From: Terriglobia bacterium
GTDB taxonomy: Bacteria > Acidobacteriota > Terriglobia > Terriglobales > Acidobacteriaceae
Length of the DNA stretch: 64,000 nt
Assembly: GCA_020073185.1 (NCBI GenBank)
Contig: JAIQFT010000016.1
Span: 20,831-84,830, forward strand
Reading direction: 5' to 3'
In this document: piece by piece, positions 25,230 to 36,041 of the stretch
How positions within the stretch are numbered: position 1 is the stretch's first letter
How the letters are laid out: every line of letters begins with the position of its first letter
The notes under the pieces: model-generated
Databases searched by the model: none
The model's input: the letters and a program-made list of their open reading frames with translations, nothing else
Told to the model about the DNA's origin: nothing
Made by a program: the position numbers and the translations under genes

Positions 25230-28200
25230 CTAATCCGCTACCGGCACCTGCTCGGCGTCAATGCGATTGCCCACGCGGAAGCGTTGCAGCTTGCGCGCCA
25301 GGCGGTCAAAGAAGAGGTAGACGACGGGCGTCGTGTACAGCGTCAGCAACTGGCTGAGCAGCAATCCGCCGACAATGGTAATGCCCAGCGGATGACGCAA
25401 CTCCGATCCCGTGCCGCGGCCCAGCGCCAGCGGCAGCCCGCCAAAGAGCGCCGCCATGGTGGTCATCATGATCGGGCGGAAGCGCAACAGGCACGCCTGG
25501 TAGATGGCGCCCTCCGGCTCCATGCCCCCCTTGCGCTCGGCCTCGAGCGCGAAGTCAATCATCATGATGGCGTTCTTTTTCACGATGCCGATCAGCAGCA
25601 CGATGCCGATCAGCCCCACCACTCCCAGGTCCATCCCGAAGATCAGTAGCGCCAGCAGCGCGCCCACACCCGCCGACGGCAGCGTGGACAGGATCGTGAT
25701 CGGGTGGATGTAGCTCTCGTACAACACGCCGAGCACGATGTAGACGGTCACCACCGCCGCCAGGATCAGCAGCGGCTCATTCTTCAGCGACGACTGAAAC
25801 GCCGCTGCCGTACCCTGGAAGCTGGCGTGAATGCTCGGCGGAAGTCCGATTTCCTTTTCCGCTTGCTGGATCGCTTTCACTGCATGGCCCAGCGAAATCC
25901 CCGGCGCCAAATTGAACGACAGCGTCGTCGCCGGGAATTGCCCCTGGTGCGTAATGGTCAGCGGCGCACTGGTGCGCTCCACGCGGGTGAACGCACTCAG
26001 CGGAATGGCTCCCCCAGTCGCCGAGCGCACATAAATACTCTTGAGGTCGTCGGGAGTCTGCTGGAACATGGGGTCCACCTCCAACACCACGTGGTACTGG
26101 TTCAACTGGGTGAAGATGGTAGACACCTGCCGCTGCCCGAACGCGTCGTACAGCGTGTTGTCCAGGTCCGCCGGGAGAACACCAAGCCGCCCCGCGGTGT
26201 CCCGGTCGATGGTGATCGCCGCCTGCAATCCGCCGTTCTGCTGGTCGCTGGCGACGTCGCGCAGTTCCGGCCGCGTGCGCAGCTTCTCCACCAGCCGTGG
26301 CGTCCAATCGTTCAACTCCTGCGCGCTGGCATCTTCAATGGTGTACTGGAACTGGGTACGGCTGACGCGGTCCTCCACCGTCAGGTCCTGCCCCGGCTGC
26401 ATGTAGAGCGTGATGCCCTCGACCCTGGCCACCTCCGGCTGCAGTCGCCGGATGATTTCCGAAGCCGTGGCGCTGCGTTCCTCGCGCGGCTTGAGATTGA
26501 TCTGGATTCGTCCGGTGTTGATCGTGGGATTGATTCCATCTACGCCGATGAAGGACGCCAGGCTGGCGACGTCAGGATCCTTCAATATGATTTCCGCCAC
26601 CCGCTGCTGCCGCTCCGTCATCGCCTGGAACGAGACCGTCTGCGTCGCCTCGGAAATCCCGAGAATCGCGCCCGTGTCCTGCACCGGGAAGAATCCCTTG
26701 GGCACCACGATGTACAGGAAGATGGTCAGCACCAGCGTACCCACCGTCACCAGCAGTGTCTCCCGCTGGTGACGCAGCACCCAGCGCAGCGTGGTGCCGT
26801 ACTTCTCGACCGCCCAGTGAAAGAACTGTTCCGATTTGCGATAGAACCAGCCCCGCTCTTGTTCCGTCCGGTGGCGCAGCAGCATGGCGCACATCATCGG
26901 CGTCAAGGTCAGCGAGATGACCGCCGAAACCAGGATGGTGACCGCCAGCGTCACCGCAAATTCGCGGAACAGCCGCCCCACCACGTCGCCCATGAACAGC
27001 AGCGGGATCAGCACCGCGATCAGCGACACCGTCAAGCTCACGATGGTGAACCCGATCTGCTCCGAGCCTTTCAGCGCGGCCGTCAACGGCGTCTCGCCTT
27101 CTTCAATGTAGCGCGCGATGTTCTCGATCATCACAATGGCGTCGTCCACCACGAAGCCGGTGGAGATGGTCAGCGCCATCAGCGAAAGGTTGTCCAGGCT
27201 GTAGCCCAGCAGGTACATCACGCCGAAGGTGCCCACCAGCGACAGCGGCACGGTGATGCTGGGGATCACGGTCGCGGACAGCGTCCGCAGGAAAAGGAAC
27301 ATCACCATCACCACCAGCGCGATGGTGAGCATCATCTCGAACTTCACGTCCTTGACCGAAGCGCGGATGGTTTCCGTACGGTCGGCGAGCACGCTCACGT
27401 TGACCGCGCTGGGCAGCGCCGCGCGCAGTTGCGGCAGCAGCTTCTGAATGTGGTCCACCACGCTGATGATGTTCGCGCCCGGCTGGCGCTGGATGTTCAT
27501 GATCACCGCCGGGTGCGTGTTTTCCCACGCCGCCTGCTTTACGTTCTCGGCGCTGTCCACCACGTTGGCGACATCCATCACGCGCACCGGCGAGCCGTTG
27601 CGGTAGGCGACGATCACCGGCCGGTATCCCTCGCCCGTGGCGAGCTGATCGTTGGCGCCGATAGTGTACGAGAGCCGCGGCCCCTCGATGCTGCCCTTGG
27701 CCTGATCTACGTTGGCCTGCGCCAGCGCGGTGCGCAGGTCTTCCAAGCCCAGCCCGTACGAAGCCAGCGCCGTCGGGTTGGCCTGCACTCGCACGGCCGG
27801 CTTCTGCCCGCCGCTGATCGAGACCAGCCCGACTCCCGGTATCTGCGAAATCTTCTGCGCCAGCGTGGTGTCCGCCAGATCTTCTACTTTCGACAGCGGC
27901 AGCGTGTCCGACGTTAGCGCCAGCGTCAGCACCGGCGCATCGGCCGGATTCGTTTTGGTGTAGATCGGCGGGTTAGGCAGATCGCGCGGCAGGTAGGTGG
28001 ACGCCGCGTTAATGGCCGCCTGGACTTCCTGCTCGGCAACGTCGATGCTTTCGTTGAGATTGAATTGCAGCACCACGATCGAGCTGCCGAACGAGCTCGT
28101 CGAGGTCATCTGGTTCAGCCCGGGCAGTTGCCCGAACTGGCGCTCCAGCGGAGTGGTCACGGAAGAAGCCATGACCTCCGGCCCGGCGCCGGGATAAAAA

Positions 28201-28346
28201 GTGAGAATCTGGATGGTCGGGTAATCCACCTGCGGCAGCGCCGAGACCGGCAGCTGCCGGTACGCCACCAGGCCCACCAGCAGCAGGCCTACGGTCAGCA
28301 ACGAGGTCGCCACCGGCCGCAGAATAAAGAGCCGCGACGGATTCAT
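25230..28346 (-). CDS. mdtB: RND efflux transporter, MdtB-like
   Basis: A 1038-residue HAE1-family pump. The ATG at 28346 gives the typical start [20 protein letters not shown]; its ATGA overlaps the adaptor stop, so coupling is tight. TM4 Asp pair in [16 protein letters not shown]; periplasmic start [20 protein letters not shown]. It is clearly paralogous to the next gene, and the two likely co-assemble. The frame remains open upstream through the adaptor gene but that is not coding. Confidence 0.9.
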   Translation of the reverse strand: MNPSRLFILRPVATSLLTVGLLLVGLVAYRQLPVSALPQVDYPTIQILTFYPGAGPEVMASSVTTPLERQFGQLPGLNQMTSTSSFGSSIVVLQFNLNESIDVAEQEVQAAINAASTYLPRDLPNPPIYTKTNPADAPVLTLALTSDTLPLSKVEDLADTTLAQKISQIPGVGLVSISGGQKPAVRVQANPTALASYGLGLEDLRTALAQANVDQAKGSIEGPRLSYTIGANDQLATGEGYRPVIVAYRNGSPVRVMDVANVVDSAENVKQAAWENTHPAVIMNIQRQPGANIISVVDHIQKLLPQLRAALPSAVNVSVLADRTETIRASVKDVKFEMMLTIALVVMVMFLFLRTLSATVIPSITVPLSLVGTFGVMYLLGYSLDNLSLMALTISTGFVVDDAIVMIENIARYIEEGETPLTAALKGSEQIGFTIVSLTVSLIAVLIPLLFMGDVVGRLFREFAVTLAVTILVSAVISLTLTPMMCAMLLRHRTEQERGWFYRKSEQFFHWAVEKYGTTLRWVLRHQRETLLVTVGTLVLTIFLYIVVPKGFFPVQDTGAILGISEATQTVSFQAMTERQQRVAEIILKDPDVASLASFIGVDGINPTINTGRIQINLKPREERSATASEIIRRLQPEVARVEGITLYMQPGQDLTVEDRVSRTQFQYTIEDASAQELNDWTPRLVEKLRTRPELRDVASDQQNGGLQAAITIDRDTAGRLGVLPADLDNTLYDAFGQRQVSTIFTQLNQYHVVLEVDPMFQQTPDDLKSIYVRSATGGAIPLSAFTRVERTSAPLTITHQGQFPATTLSFNLAPGISLGHAVKAIQQAEKEIGLPPSIHASFQGTAAAFQSSLKNEPLLILAAVVTVYIVLGVLYESYIHPITILSTLPSAGVGALLALLIFGMDLGVVGLIGIVLLIGIVKKNAIMMIDFALEAERKGGMEPEGAIYQACLLRFRPIMMTTMAALFGGLPLALGRGTGSELRHPLGITIVGGLLLSQLLTLYTTPVVYLFFDRLARKLQRFRVGNRIDAEQVPVAD

Positions 28347-29515
28347 GCCCCCGGCGCTCCGCTCGCCTTCGACGCTCCGCTTCCCCGGTTGCCGCGCTGC
28401 TGCACTTCCACCTTCGCGCCCGGCTGCAGCTTGTCCTGGCCGTCGGTGACCACCAGCTCTCCCGCGCTCAGCCCCGTCTCGATCGAGGCCACGTTCCCTT
28501 CCGTGACCCCCACCTTCACCGCCCGCACTTCCACCGTGTTGTCGGGCTTCACCACGTAGGTGTAGACCCCTTGGCTCCCGCGCTGGATCGCGGCTACCGG
28601 CACCGTCAGCGCGTTCGGCATCGTCTCCAGCAGCAGCCGCACGTTGACGAACTGGTTGGGCCACAGCACGCGGTCTTCGTTTTGGAAGACAGCTTTGTAC
28701 TTGTTCGTTCCCGTGGTCGGATCAATCTCGTTGTTCAGGGTGAGCAGCTTGCCGCTCGCCAGCTTAGTTTTGTCGTCGCGGCTGTAGGCCTCCACATTCA
28801 GCGGCCCCTTGCGCATGTGCTGCAACACCTGCGGGATGTAATCCTCCGGCAGCGTGAACAGCACCGCGATGGGGTGCATCTGCGTAATCACCAACAGCCC
28901 GTTCTGGTCCGTCGCGTGCACCATGTTGCCGGTGTCCACCAGCCTCAGCCCGATGCGCCCGCTGATGGGTGCCGTGATATGGGAGTAAGTGATTTGCAGC
29001 TTCGCGCTTTCGATCGCCGCGTTGTCGGCGCTGATCGCGCCCGTCAACTGCCCCACCATCGACTGCTGCGAGTTGTACTGCTGCTGGCTGATTACGCCCT
29101 GCTTGTACAGCTCGGTAAAGCGCGACAGGTTCAGCTTGGCGTCGGCCAGCGTCGCTTCGTCCTTCGCCAGGTTGGCTTCCGCCGTGTGCAGTTGCACCTC
29201 GAAGGGGCGCACATCAATCTGTACCAGCAACTGCCCCTGCTCGACCTCCTGCCCCTCCTGGAAATTGATCTTGGTAATCTGGCCGTCCACGCGCGTTCTC
29301 ACCGTGACCGTGTTGAACGCCAACACCGATCCCAACCCGCGCAGGTACACGGGCACATCGCGCGCCACGACCGGTTCGGCCAACACCGGGACGCCGCGGT
29401 TCGCCGGGTTGGGCGCCGGCCCCTTTGCGGTTTTCTTGTTGCGCATCAGGGCCGCGGTGCCGACCACGACCAGCAGAATGCAGGCAAGGATTACGACGAT
29501 TCGTGCACGAAACAT
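28343..29515 (-). CDS. mdtA: RND periplasmic adaptor, MdtA-like
   Basis: A 390-residue membrane fusion protein with an N-terminal anchor ([20 protein letters not shown]) and no lipobox. The order is lipoyl half ([20 protein letters not shown]), helical hairpin (about residues 105-165), lipoyl half ([19 protein letters not shown]), beta barrel and membrane-proximal domain ending [17 protein letters not shown]. The lipoyl halves and [14 protein letters not shown] are close to MdtA. First gene of the A-B-C efflux operon. No TetR or two-component regulator is encoded alongside. Confidence 0.9.
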   Translation of the reverse strand: MFRARIVVILACILLVVVGTAALMRNKKTAKGPAPNPANRGVPVLAEPVVARDVPVYLRGLGSVLAFNTVTVRTRVDGQITKINFQEGQEVEQGQLLVQIDVRPFEVQLHTAEANLAKDEATLADAKLNLSRFTELYKQGVISQQQYNSQQSMVGQLTGAISADNAAIESAKLQITYSHITAPISGRIGLRLVDTGNMVHATDQNGLLVITQMHPIAVLFTLPEDYIPQVLQHMRKGPLNVEAYSRDDKTKLASGKLLTLNNEIDPTTGTNKYKAVFQNEDRVLWPNQFVNVRLLLETMPNALTVPVAAIQRGSQGVYTYVVKPDNTVEVRAVKVGVTEGNVASIETGLSAGELVVTDGQDKLQPGAKVEVQQRGNRGSGASKASGAPGA

Positions 29516-29719
29516 TCGGAATTCCCGTCAGCGACGGCCGCGCGCGAGGGAAGAGTTAATGTAGATGCCGTTTCCCGAGATGAAGCCGCCCCGCAATTCA
29601 TGATTATATGCCCCAGGGAAACCGCCTATTGAGGCCGCGGGAGAGCCATCGCTCACAATAAACCCATGCACCACGACGGTGGTGTAAAGAGTTTTATTGC
29701 CGACGTAAAGTTTTGTAAT

Positions 29720-32152
29720 TTAGCGAACCTGCGGGACATGGCGCAGCCGCGGCAACAGCGCCAGCGCCACCAGATACGCCAGCGCGCCGCAGGCCAGCGT
29801 CCAGCTCAAGCCAAATTGCAGCGCAATCACCATCGCCAGCACCGAACCGAGTACGCTGGACGCTGCATTTAACGCCCATGCCCACTCGATGGTGTTGCCG
29901 TCCGCCGACCTGCCCGCCGCCAGCGCGCGCAGGCCGCTGGGAAACGGCATGCCCATCGCCAGCCCCAGCGGAATCAGCGCCACGCCGCTGATCATCAGCT
30001 TCACCACGAACGGCAACCCGACCAGCGACCGCAGCAGCGGCGGCAGCGCCCACACGTACGCCAGCAATAGCGCGATTACCACCACCAGCGCCGTCCGCAC
30101 TTGCAGCGGATCCAGCAGCCATCGCCGCGACAACAGGCTGCCCGCGCCGCTGGCCAGCAGCATCAGAAAGATGACCACGGTTAACGCGTACGTCGGGTGG
30201 CCGAGGAATAGTACGAAGCGCTGGATGAAGGCGATCTCGGCCAGGATGTAGCCCAACCCGATCGCTACGAAGTACAGCAGCCGAACGCCATGTGGCACAC
30301 GCGCCCCCGCGTGCGCGGGCGCCAACGCCAACGGCAAAATCAGAAACAACAGCACCGAGAGCACGGAAATCACCAGCACCATCCCCAACACGACCACGCC
30401 GAGGTTGATCCGCCAGTCCATGCCTCGTCCGCTGCCGCTCACAATCCCGCGCAACACGTCGCCGATTTTGATGGTGAAAAAGAAGAAGGGCGCATTGTCG
30501 GAAACCGGTGCAACGTTATAGCTGTAGTCAGCGGCGAACGAGCGCGGGTCGCCGATCGTGATTAAGGAGCGGAACGTGTGTGGCCCGGGCACGCGCCAGT
30601 CGTCAAGATCGAGAGAGGCCGCCTCGGAGGGCATGTACAGCGCGTGCAGTTCGGGATATTGCGCGATGTGCGCGCGCACCGCGGATTCCTCTTGCGGGGT
30701 GAACGCCGATTTCTTGAACAGAACCGTGACCGGGCGCCCGTCTTCGTTGAGCGCGCCTTCAGAAACCACGACGAAGTGCGCCCCAGCGTCCGTGATTCCC
30801 GCCTGCTTCAGCACCTCCAACTCCTGCGAGACCACGCGCAGCGCCTCCCGCGGCCGCTTGAACTCCCAGCGCGTGATCGCGATGATCCCGTCCGGCTTGA
30901 GGTGATCGAAGTACTCTCGGAACGCCTCGACGGTATAGAGATTGTTCTCGCTGAGCGCAAACGCGCCTGCCGCCGTCGAAGCCCACGTATCCACCAACGT
31001 CATTTGCACGACATCGAATTTCTCGGTCGCGTTGCGCACCCAGGAACGCCCGTCGCCGACGTGCATATGCACCTCCGGGCGATCGTAGAGGTGATACGAC
31101 CAGTCGGCCCAGCGGCCGCGCATGATGTCGTTCACGATGATGGGATTGATCTCGATCCCGGTGACACTGGGGCTGCCGTTGGCCAGCGCGCGCAGCACGT
31201 CCACGCCGCCGCCGGGTCCGATGATGGCGTAGTCGCCGCGCGGGCGGATCACGTTCACCACCGACGGCGCCGCCGACATCAGGTTCCGCTTGTAGTCCGG
31301 CCGCCAGTCGTGCGGGTCGGTGTTCATGATGTAGGTGGAGGCGTCGGCGTCAATCACGATCACCTGCGCCCCGCCCTGGTCATCCACTTCGACGCGGGAA
31401 ATCGCGTTCCAGCGCGCGAACTTCACCCATGGCTTGTCCCGCCTCACGCCCTTGGCATAGACAATGTCCACCAGCCTGCCCGAGTAGTTTGCCGCCATGA
31501 CGACCACGATGACCGCGCCGAGTACGATCGCGAAGCGGCGCTTCTTGCGCGTCGGCGCCCAGATGGCTGCCGCAGCGGCGGATGCCACGGCGGCAAACAG
31601 GATCGCGTTCGGTCCGCCGATGAAATTCAGCAGCGGCACCACCCCGACGCACGCCAGCGCTCCGCCGCACAAATCCGCCGCATAAAGCTGCGTGATGCCC
31701 GAGGTCTGCCGCGCAAACACCACCGCGAAGAACAGGCCGGTGAAAAAGAACGGCGCCGCCGACGTCAGGTACACCACCGTCAGCGACATAAAATTCTGTC
31801 CGCTGATCTGCAACGTCACCGGCGTGTGCAGGTCAATCTCCAGCACCACCAGCAGAGCGATCGCATTGATCACGGCAACCCGCGCGCCCAACGTCCGGGT
31901 GTCTAAGCGCGCCAGCCAGTTCTTCGCCAGGTAGGCAAACACGCCGCCCGCGCCCAGCCCCAGCAACGCGATAGAAATCGCCAGGAATGCGAAGTGATAA
32001 AACAGGATCACCGAAAATAGCCGCGTCAGCGACAGCTCCAGCAGCAAGCTGGAAAAACTCATCACCAGCACGCCGGCGAGAAACACGCGGCGGTCCGCGT
32101 CAGGAGTCAGCTCAGCCGCCTGCTGCTGCGGTACGACAACGGTTTCGGACAA
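29720..32152 (-). CDS. polytopic membrane protein with a spermidine-synthase-like domain
   Basis: An 810-residue protein in three parts. About 6 N-terminal helices begin with VFLAGVLVMSFSSLLLELSL, the usual signature of these fused proteins. A cytosolic Rossmann methyltransferase/aminopropyltransferase domain lies in the middle, with the nucleotide loop AIIGPGGGVDVLRAL and acidic GIEINPIIV, then VGDGRSWV. Further helices follow to the C-terminus. True spermidine synthase activity has not been shown for most fused members, so the role is open. It is monocistronic; 204 bases separate it from the efflux operon, with no further gene there. Confidence 0.8.
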   Translation of the reverse strand: MSETVVVPQQQAAELTPDADRRVFLAGVLVMSFSSLLLELSLTRLFSVILFYHFAFLAISIALLGLGAGGVFAYLAKNWLARLDTRTLGARVAVINAIALLVVLEIDLHTPVTLQISGQNFMSLTVVYLTSAAPFFFTGLFFAVVFARQTSGITQLYAADLCGGALACVGVVPLLNFIGGPNAILFAAVASAAAAAIWAPTRKKRRFAIVLGAVIVVVMAANYSGRLVDIVYAKGVRRDKPWVKFARWNAISRVEVDDQGGAQVIVIDADASTYIMNTDPHDWRPDYKRNLMSAAPSVVNVIRPRGDYAIIGPGGGVDVLRALANGSPSVTGIEINPIIVNDIMRGRWADWSYHLYDRPEVHMHVGDGRSWVRNATEKFDVVQMTLVDTWASTAAGAFALSENNLYTVEAFREYFDHLKPDGIIAITRWEFKRPREALRVVSQELEVLKQAGITDAGAHFVVVSEGALNEDGRPVTVLFKKSAFTPQEESAVRAHIAQYPELHALYMPSEAASLDLDDWRVPGPHTFRSLITIGDPRSFAADYSYNVAPVSDNAPFFFFTIKIGDVLRGIVSGSGRGMDWRINLGVVVLGMVLVISVLSVLLFLILPLALAPAHAGARVPHGVRLLYFVAIGLGYILAEIAFIQRFVLFLGHPTYALTVVIFLMLLASGAGSLLSRRWLLDPLQVRTALVVVIALLLAYVWALPPLLRSLVGLPFVVKLMISGVALIPLGLAMGMPFPSGLRALAAGRSADGNTIEWAWALNAASSVLGSVLAMVIALQFGLSWTLACGALAYLVALALLPRLRHVPQVR

Positions 32153-32165
32153 TGAAATCTCCGGT

Positions 32166-32268
32166 AGCTAGCGTCCGGTAGCCGGTAGTTGGTGGCTGGT
32201 GGCCTGTCCACGCTGCGCAAACTGATACCCGACGGCCATGCGAACTCCCAGCCGCTAGCTACCGTCTT
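32166..32268. repeat. stutter repeat (TCCGGTAGC / GCTAGCTACCG type)
   Basis: TAGCTAGCGTCCGGTAGCCGG on the left continues as GTAGTTGGTGGCTGGTGGCC; the right end reads CCGCTAGCTACCG, complementary to the left end. It spans the gap between the membrane-protein gene and acpS and runs into the 3' end of acpS. Confidence 0.55.
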
Positions 32269-32638
32269 CCAATATCACCGACGCGATCGCATGTTCCTTG
32301 GTATGCGACAGCGACAGCGCCGAGCGCTTCACGCCCAGGCGCGCGGCGAATTCAGCCGCTTTGCCGCTGAAGGCGATGGCGGGGCGTCCGCCGGGCTCGC
32401 GCCGCACCTCGACGTCAGTCCACGATACGCCGTGTCTCCATCCGGTGCCGATGGCCTTGAGCGCGGCTTCCTTGGCGGCAAAGCGCGCCGCGTAACGCTC
32501 CATGCGATTCGCCTTGGAGTCGCAGTACCGGATTTCATTCTCGGTAAAGATGCGCCGCAGAAAGCGCTCGCCGAACCGCTCAATCGCGGCGGCGACGCGA
32601 GGCACTTCGGCAACGTCGATGCCGGTCCCGACTATCAT
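32255..32638 (-). CDS. acpS: holo-[acyl-carrier-protein] synthase
   Basis: A 127-residue phosphopantetheinyl transferase that moves 4'-phosphopantetheine from CoA to apo-ACP for fatty-acid synthesis. The metal-binding start VGTGIDVAEVPR (Asp8) and the second motif RFAAKEAALKAIG (Glu about 57) are intact, followed by SLSHTKEHAIASVIL. Length is normal for bacterial AcpS. The stop lies inside a stutter repeat, so the last residues (LEDGS) derive partly from it. Confidence 0.93.
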   Translation of the reverse strand: MIVGTGIDVAEVPRVAAAIERFGERFLRRIFTENEIRYCDSKANRMERYAARFAAKEAALKAIGTGWRHGVSWTDVEVRREPGGRPAIAFSGKAAEFAARLGVKRSALSLSHTKEHAIASVILEDGS

Positions 32639-32697
32639 GCTGGCAAGCCGATTACGTTAGCACACTAGCTGCAAGCGGCGGGTCGCGAATGCCCGTG

Positions 32698-32850
32698 ACT
32701 GACGCGCAACTCGGAACTTGCAACTCGGAACTCCCTCCCAGGGAAGCTCTGATCAAGCACATCGCCGGTCCCTCAGCGGCTAAGGCCCTTTGTACAGCAT
32801 TTACGGACGACCTGAAGGCCGTCCCCTCCAAAAACCGGGGTTGATCAGAC
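32698..32850. repeat. stutter and palindromic repeats upstream of gltA
   Basis: GCAACTCGGAACTTGCAACTC (32711-32731, with the next copy following) is a phrase repeat. Then CCTCAGCGGCTAAGGCCC and GGACGACCTGAAGGCCGTCC form weak palindromes similar to those at 2572-2690. They occupy the 5' region between acpS and gltA. Confidence 0.45.
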
Positions 32851-32951
32851 CATCCCTAGCCAACCGCCCCAAAAAGGGCTACCGTGGCGGGTTGCAATTA
32901 ACGATTCCGGCACCGCCGGTCTCCGTCCGGGCGTTCGCCGAGGAGGAATTC

Positions 32952-34259
32952 ATGGCCAACGACACGCTCACCATCATCGACAACCGCACCAACCGCAGCT
33001 ACACGCTGCCCATCGAACACGGCACCATTCGCTCCATGGACCTGCGTCAAATCAAGACCGGTCCCGACGATTTTGGCCTGATGGGATACGACCCGGCCTT
33101 CATGAATACCGCTTCCTGCCACAGTAGGATCACCTTCATTGACGGCGACCGTGGCATTCTCCGCTACCGCGGCTACAACATCGAGGACCTGGCCGAGAAC
33201 TGCACCTTCCTCGAAGTCGCGTACCTCCTGCTGAACGGCGAGCTGCCTACGCCCGAGCAGCGCCAGGAGTGGATCAAGCAAGTGACGTTCCACACCATGG
33301 TGCACGAGGGGACGCGCAGCTTCATCGGGCACTTTCGCTACGACGCCCATCCCATGGGCATCCTGGTCAGCGCGCTGGCGGCGCTCTCCACTGTCTACCC
33401 TGAAGCTAAGAACATCTCCGACCCCGAGTGCCGGCGGATGCAGATCGTGCGCCTGATCGCCAAGACGCCCACCCTGGCCGCCTACTCCTATCGCCACAGC
33501 CTCGGATACCCGATCGTTTATCCCGACAACGATCTCAGCTACACCGAAAATTTCATGAATATGCTGTGGAAGATGGTGGAGCCCAAGTACGTCGCCAATC
33601 CGGTGATGGCCCGCGCCCTCGACGTGCTCTTCATCCTCCACGCCGACCATGAGCAGAACTGCTCCGCCAACGCCATGCGCTCGGTCGGCAGCTCCCAGGC
33701 CGACCCGTACCTATCGGCGGCCGGAGCGGCGGCGGCGCTGGCCGGCCCGCTGCATGGCGGCGCCAACGAGGCCGTTTTGCGCATGCTCGACGAGATCGGG
33801 GACATCAAGCACGTGCCTGAGTACGTGAAGCGCATCAAGGAGGGCAAGGGCAAGCTGATGGGCTTCGGTCATCGCGTCTACAAGAACTACGATCCCCGCG
33901 CCCGCATCATCAAGCAGACCGCCGAGGACGTGTTCAAGGTCACCGGCCGCAATCCCAAGCTGGACATTGCCCTCGCGCTGGAGAGGGTCGCGCTGGAGGA
34001 CGAGTACTTCATCTCGCGCAAACTCTATCCCAACGTGGACTTTTACAGCGGCATCATTTACCAGGCGATGGGCTTTAAGCCCGACATGTTCACCGTGCTA
34101 TTCGCCATTCCGCGCATGGCCGGCTGGCTGGCGCAGTGGCAGGAATTGCTGGAGGACCGCGAACAGAAGATCGCCCGCCCGCGACAGGTCTACCTCGGAC
34201 ACGAGCTGCGGAAGGTCGAAAAGCCCCGGCAGACAGAGCGCGCTTTCGTCACCCGCTAG
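32952..34259 (+). CDS. gltA: citrate synthase
   Basis: A 435-residue enzyme of the TCA cycle that condenses acetyl-CoA and oxaloacetate. ATG 32952 is fixed by AGGAGGA 5-11 bases upstream; the frame is open further upstream by chance. Active-site elements are all present: GPLHGGANEAV (His), FGHRVYKNYDPRA (His) and YPNVDFYSGIIY (Asp). The N-terminal strand-rich segment (about residues 1-60) marks the Gram-negative hexameric type I form, which is usually inhibited by NADH. Monocistronic. Confidence 0.95.
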   Translation: MANDTLTIIDNRTNRSYTLPIEHGTIRSMDLRQIKTGPDDFGLMGYDPAFMNTASCHSRITFIDGDRGILRYRGYNIEDLAENCTFLEVAYLLLNGELPTPEQRQEWIKQVTFHTMVHEGTRSFIGHFRYDAHPMGILVSALAALSTVYPEAKNISDPECRRMQIVRLIAKTPTLAAYSYRHSLGYPIVYPDNDLSYTENFMNMLWKMVEPKYVANPVMARALDVLFILHADHEQNCSANAMRSVGSSQADPYLSAAGAAAALAGPLHGGANEAVLRMLDEIGDIKHVPEYVKRIKEGKGKLMGFGHRVYKNYDPRARIIKQTAEDVFKVTGRNPKLDIALALERVALEDEYFISRKLYPNVDFYSGIIYQAMGFKPDMFTVLFAIPRMAGWLAQWQELLEDREQKIARPRQVYLGHELRKVEKPRQTERAFVTR

Positions 34260-34275
34260 CGCAACCGCCTTGTTC

Positions 34276-34343
34276 GTAGCCGGAACAGGGTAGTCCGCGG
34301 CCCGGGACAACCCGGACTGCGGACTGCCGGCTCCGGACTACCG
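34276..34343. repeat. stutter repeat (GTAGTCCG / CGGACTAC type)
   Basis: AGCCGGAACAGGGTAGTCCG is mirrored by CGGACTGCCGGCTCCGGACT, and GGCCCGGGACAACCCGG sits between. It lies between gltA and the convergent response-regulator gene and could fold into a long hairpin acting as a bidirectional terminator. Confidence 0.55.
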
Positions 34344-34408
34344 CGAATTTCCGCAGTGCAGGGTCTTGTGTTGCAAGCCCTGGGCCGGAGCCTGAAGCCC
34401 ACAGCTTG

Positions 34409-35062
34409 CTACGCCACCGCTTTGCGGAGTTCGTTGCGCGCGATTGCCGCCAGCTCCAAGCGGTCGTGCGCGCCGGTCTTGTTGAAGATGGACTGCAGGT
34501 GGCACTTCACCGTGTTCTCGCTGATGCTCAACTCCCCCGCAATGTCCTTGTTCTTCATTCCGCGGCCCACCAGCGCGGCGATCTGCCGCTCCCGCTCCGA
34601 CAATCGCCGCATCGCGGACGGCTCTTGCCTGGTTTCGCGCGCCATCGCACTCAATACCTGCTGCGCCAGGTCTTCCGAGAACGCGAGTTCGCCGTTGGCC
34701 ACCGAGCGGATGGCGGCAAAAAGCCGCTCGGGGCCTTCTCGCTTCAACACCAGCCCACGGGCGCCGAGCCGGACTACTTGCACGTAGTCGAGCTGGTTCT
34801 CCGATCCGGTGAGCACGAGCGACGCAACCTGGCTGCCCGCCTTGTCCAGCGTGCGCAACACTTGGAAGCCGTCGGTATGGGGCAGAAAAAGGTCTAGCAC
34901 CAGAACCTGCGCATGATTCTGATTTACCATTCGCAGAGCTTCCGCTCCGGTGGCCGCTTTGCCCACCACCTCGAAGTCCTTCTGCGTGTTCAGCAGCAGA
35001 GCGAGGGATTCGCGCAACACCGCATGGTCATCGGCGATTACGATCGGGATCCGGTTGTCCAT
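34409..35062 (-). CDS. NarL/LuxR-family response regulator
   Basis: A 217-residue transcription regulator. ATG 35062 is chosen because it gives the usual start MDNRIPIVIADDHAVLRESL; upstream ATG codons would add non-conserved residues. The receiver domain has acidic DD at about 10-11, phospho-acceptor Asp in VLVLDLFLPHTDG (about 55) and Lys in LVLKREGP. The LuxR-type HTH (about 150-210) contains LSERERQIAALVGRGMKNKD and ISENTVKCHLQSIF. No sensor kinase is encoded beside it, so its partner and targets are unknown. Confidence 0.88.
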   Translation of the reverse strand: MDNRIPIVIADDHAVLRESLALLLNTQKDFEVVGKAATGAEALRMVNQNHAQVLVLDLFLPHTDGFQVLRTLDKAGSQVASLVLTGSENQLDYVQVVRLGARGLVLKREGPERLFAAIRSVANGELAFSEDLAQQVLSAMARETRQEPSAMRRLSERERQIAALVGRGMKNKDIAGELSISENTVKCHLQSIFNKTGAHDRLELAAIARNELRKAVA

Positions 35063-35283
35063 TGACCGTATGGTACACACAACTGTCATTACCTTACGAT
35101 GCAACGAGCCGAGGCTGGGATAGCTGCCGATCTTCATTTTGGGCCGGCCTCCCGCCTTGACCCCGTTTCCCGGAAACCTGATTTCCCTGATCCCTTTCGC
35201 GGCGCCCGCGAATCAACCATCGCAAATCGGAAATTAGAAGTGGTATATTCCGCCACAGCCCCCAGCCCATCGCAGGAGATGCC

Positions 35284-35883
35284 GTGACGGTCGACGAGGA
35301 ACTCGACGCCCTGGAGCAGAACGTACGTAGGCTGAAAATTGAGTACGACATCTTTTTCGGCGGCGGCTCCAAAAAACCGCCCGCCGACACCGAGTGGCGC
35401 GTCCAGAACCTGATTAAGAAGCACAGTGACTCCTCCAAGCTGAGTTACTCGCAGCGCTTCAGGTACAACGGCATTGTCCAGCGCTACGCCCTGTTCAGCG
35501 ACCTGTGGCGCCAGAAGATGAAGATCAAGGAAGAAGGCTACCGCCGGCCGCAGGACGCCGTCCTCGGCATTCAGGGCATGCGTCGCGAGGAGGAGAAGGC
35601 GGCTGCCGCGGCCCTGGAAGCGGGCGCCGTCGAGGAGCCGTTCAAGATTCACTGCTCCGATGTCGAAGCGGACCACGCCGCCGTCAAGTCGCTCTTTGAC
35701 GCCATGATGGAAGCCAGAAAGAAGGCGGGCCAGCCGGTCGATCCCAACAGTTTTGACTCCTTCAAGGCCTTCGTCAAGAAAAAGACCGAGCAGATCCGCA
35801 GCGAGTACGACTGCTTGGGCGTTGAATTTTCGGTCGTGATGCAAGAAGGCCAGGTCAGGCTGAAGGCAAAAGCAAAAACCTAG
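35284..35883 (+). CDS. MXAN_5187-type C-terminal domain protein
   Basis: A 199-residue cytosolic protein with a GTG start behind AGGAGATGCC. Charged helices dominate: EELDALEQNVRRLKIEYDIF, then the family-typical FGGGSKKPP and SYSQRFRYNGIVQRY (about residues 55-70), and a C-terminal half with EEEKAAAAALEAG. It resembles the domain named after Myxococcus MXAN_5187, of unknown function. A TATATT box 40 bases upstream may be its -10. Not obviously linked to its neighbours. Confidence 0.65.
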   Translation: MTVDEELDALEQNVRRLKIEYDIFFGGGSKKPPADTEWRVQNLIKKHSDSSKLSYSQRFRYNGIVQRYALFSDLWRQKMKIKEEGYRRPQDAVLGIQGMRREEEKAAAAALEAGAVEEPFKIHCSDVEADHAAVKSLFDAMMEARKKAGQPVDPNSFDSFKAFVKKKTEQIRSEYDCLGVEFSVVMQEGQVRLKAKAKT

Positions 35884-36041
35884 TTTCGAGGTTCTAACTG
35901 TCGCTCCGAAGGTTTGCCGACCTCCCGTCGGCACATTCAATTACCCGATTCCGCAGTTCCACAGTTCCGCATTCATTCTCGGCGCTCTCGGTGTCTCGGT
36001 GGTTACTTGCCAGTCCCTCGACGTGGGCAGACAGTGGAACC

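Noticed and set aside
25704..27917. 737-codon plus-strand frame opposite the mdtB-like gene
   Set aside because: Same reason: composition shadow of an RND gene.
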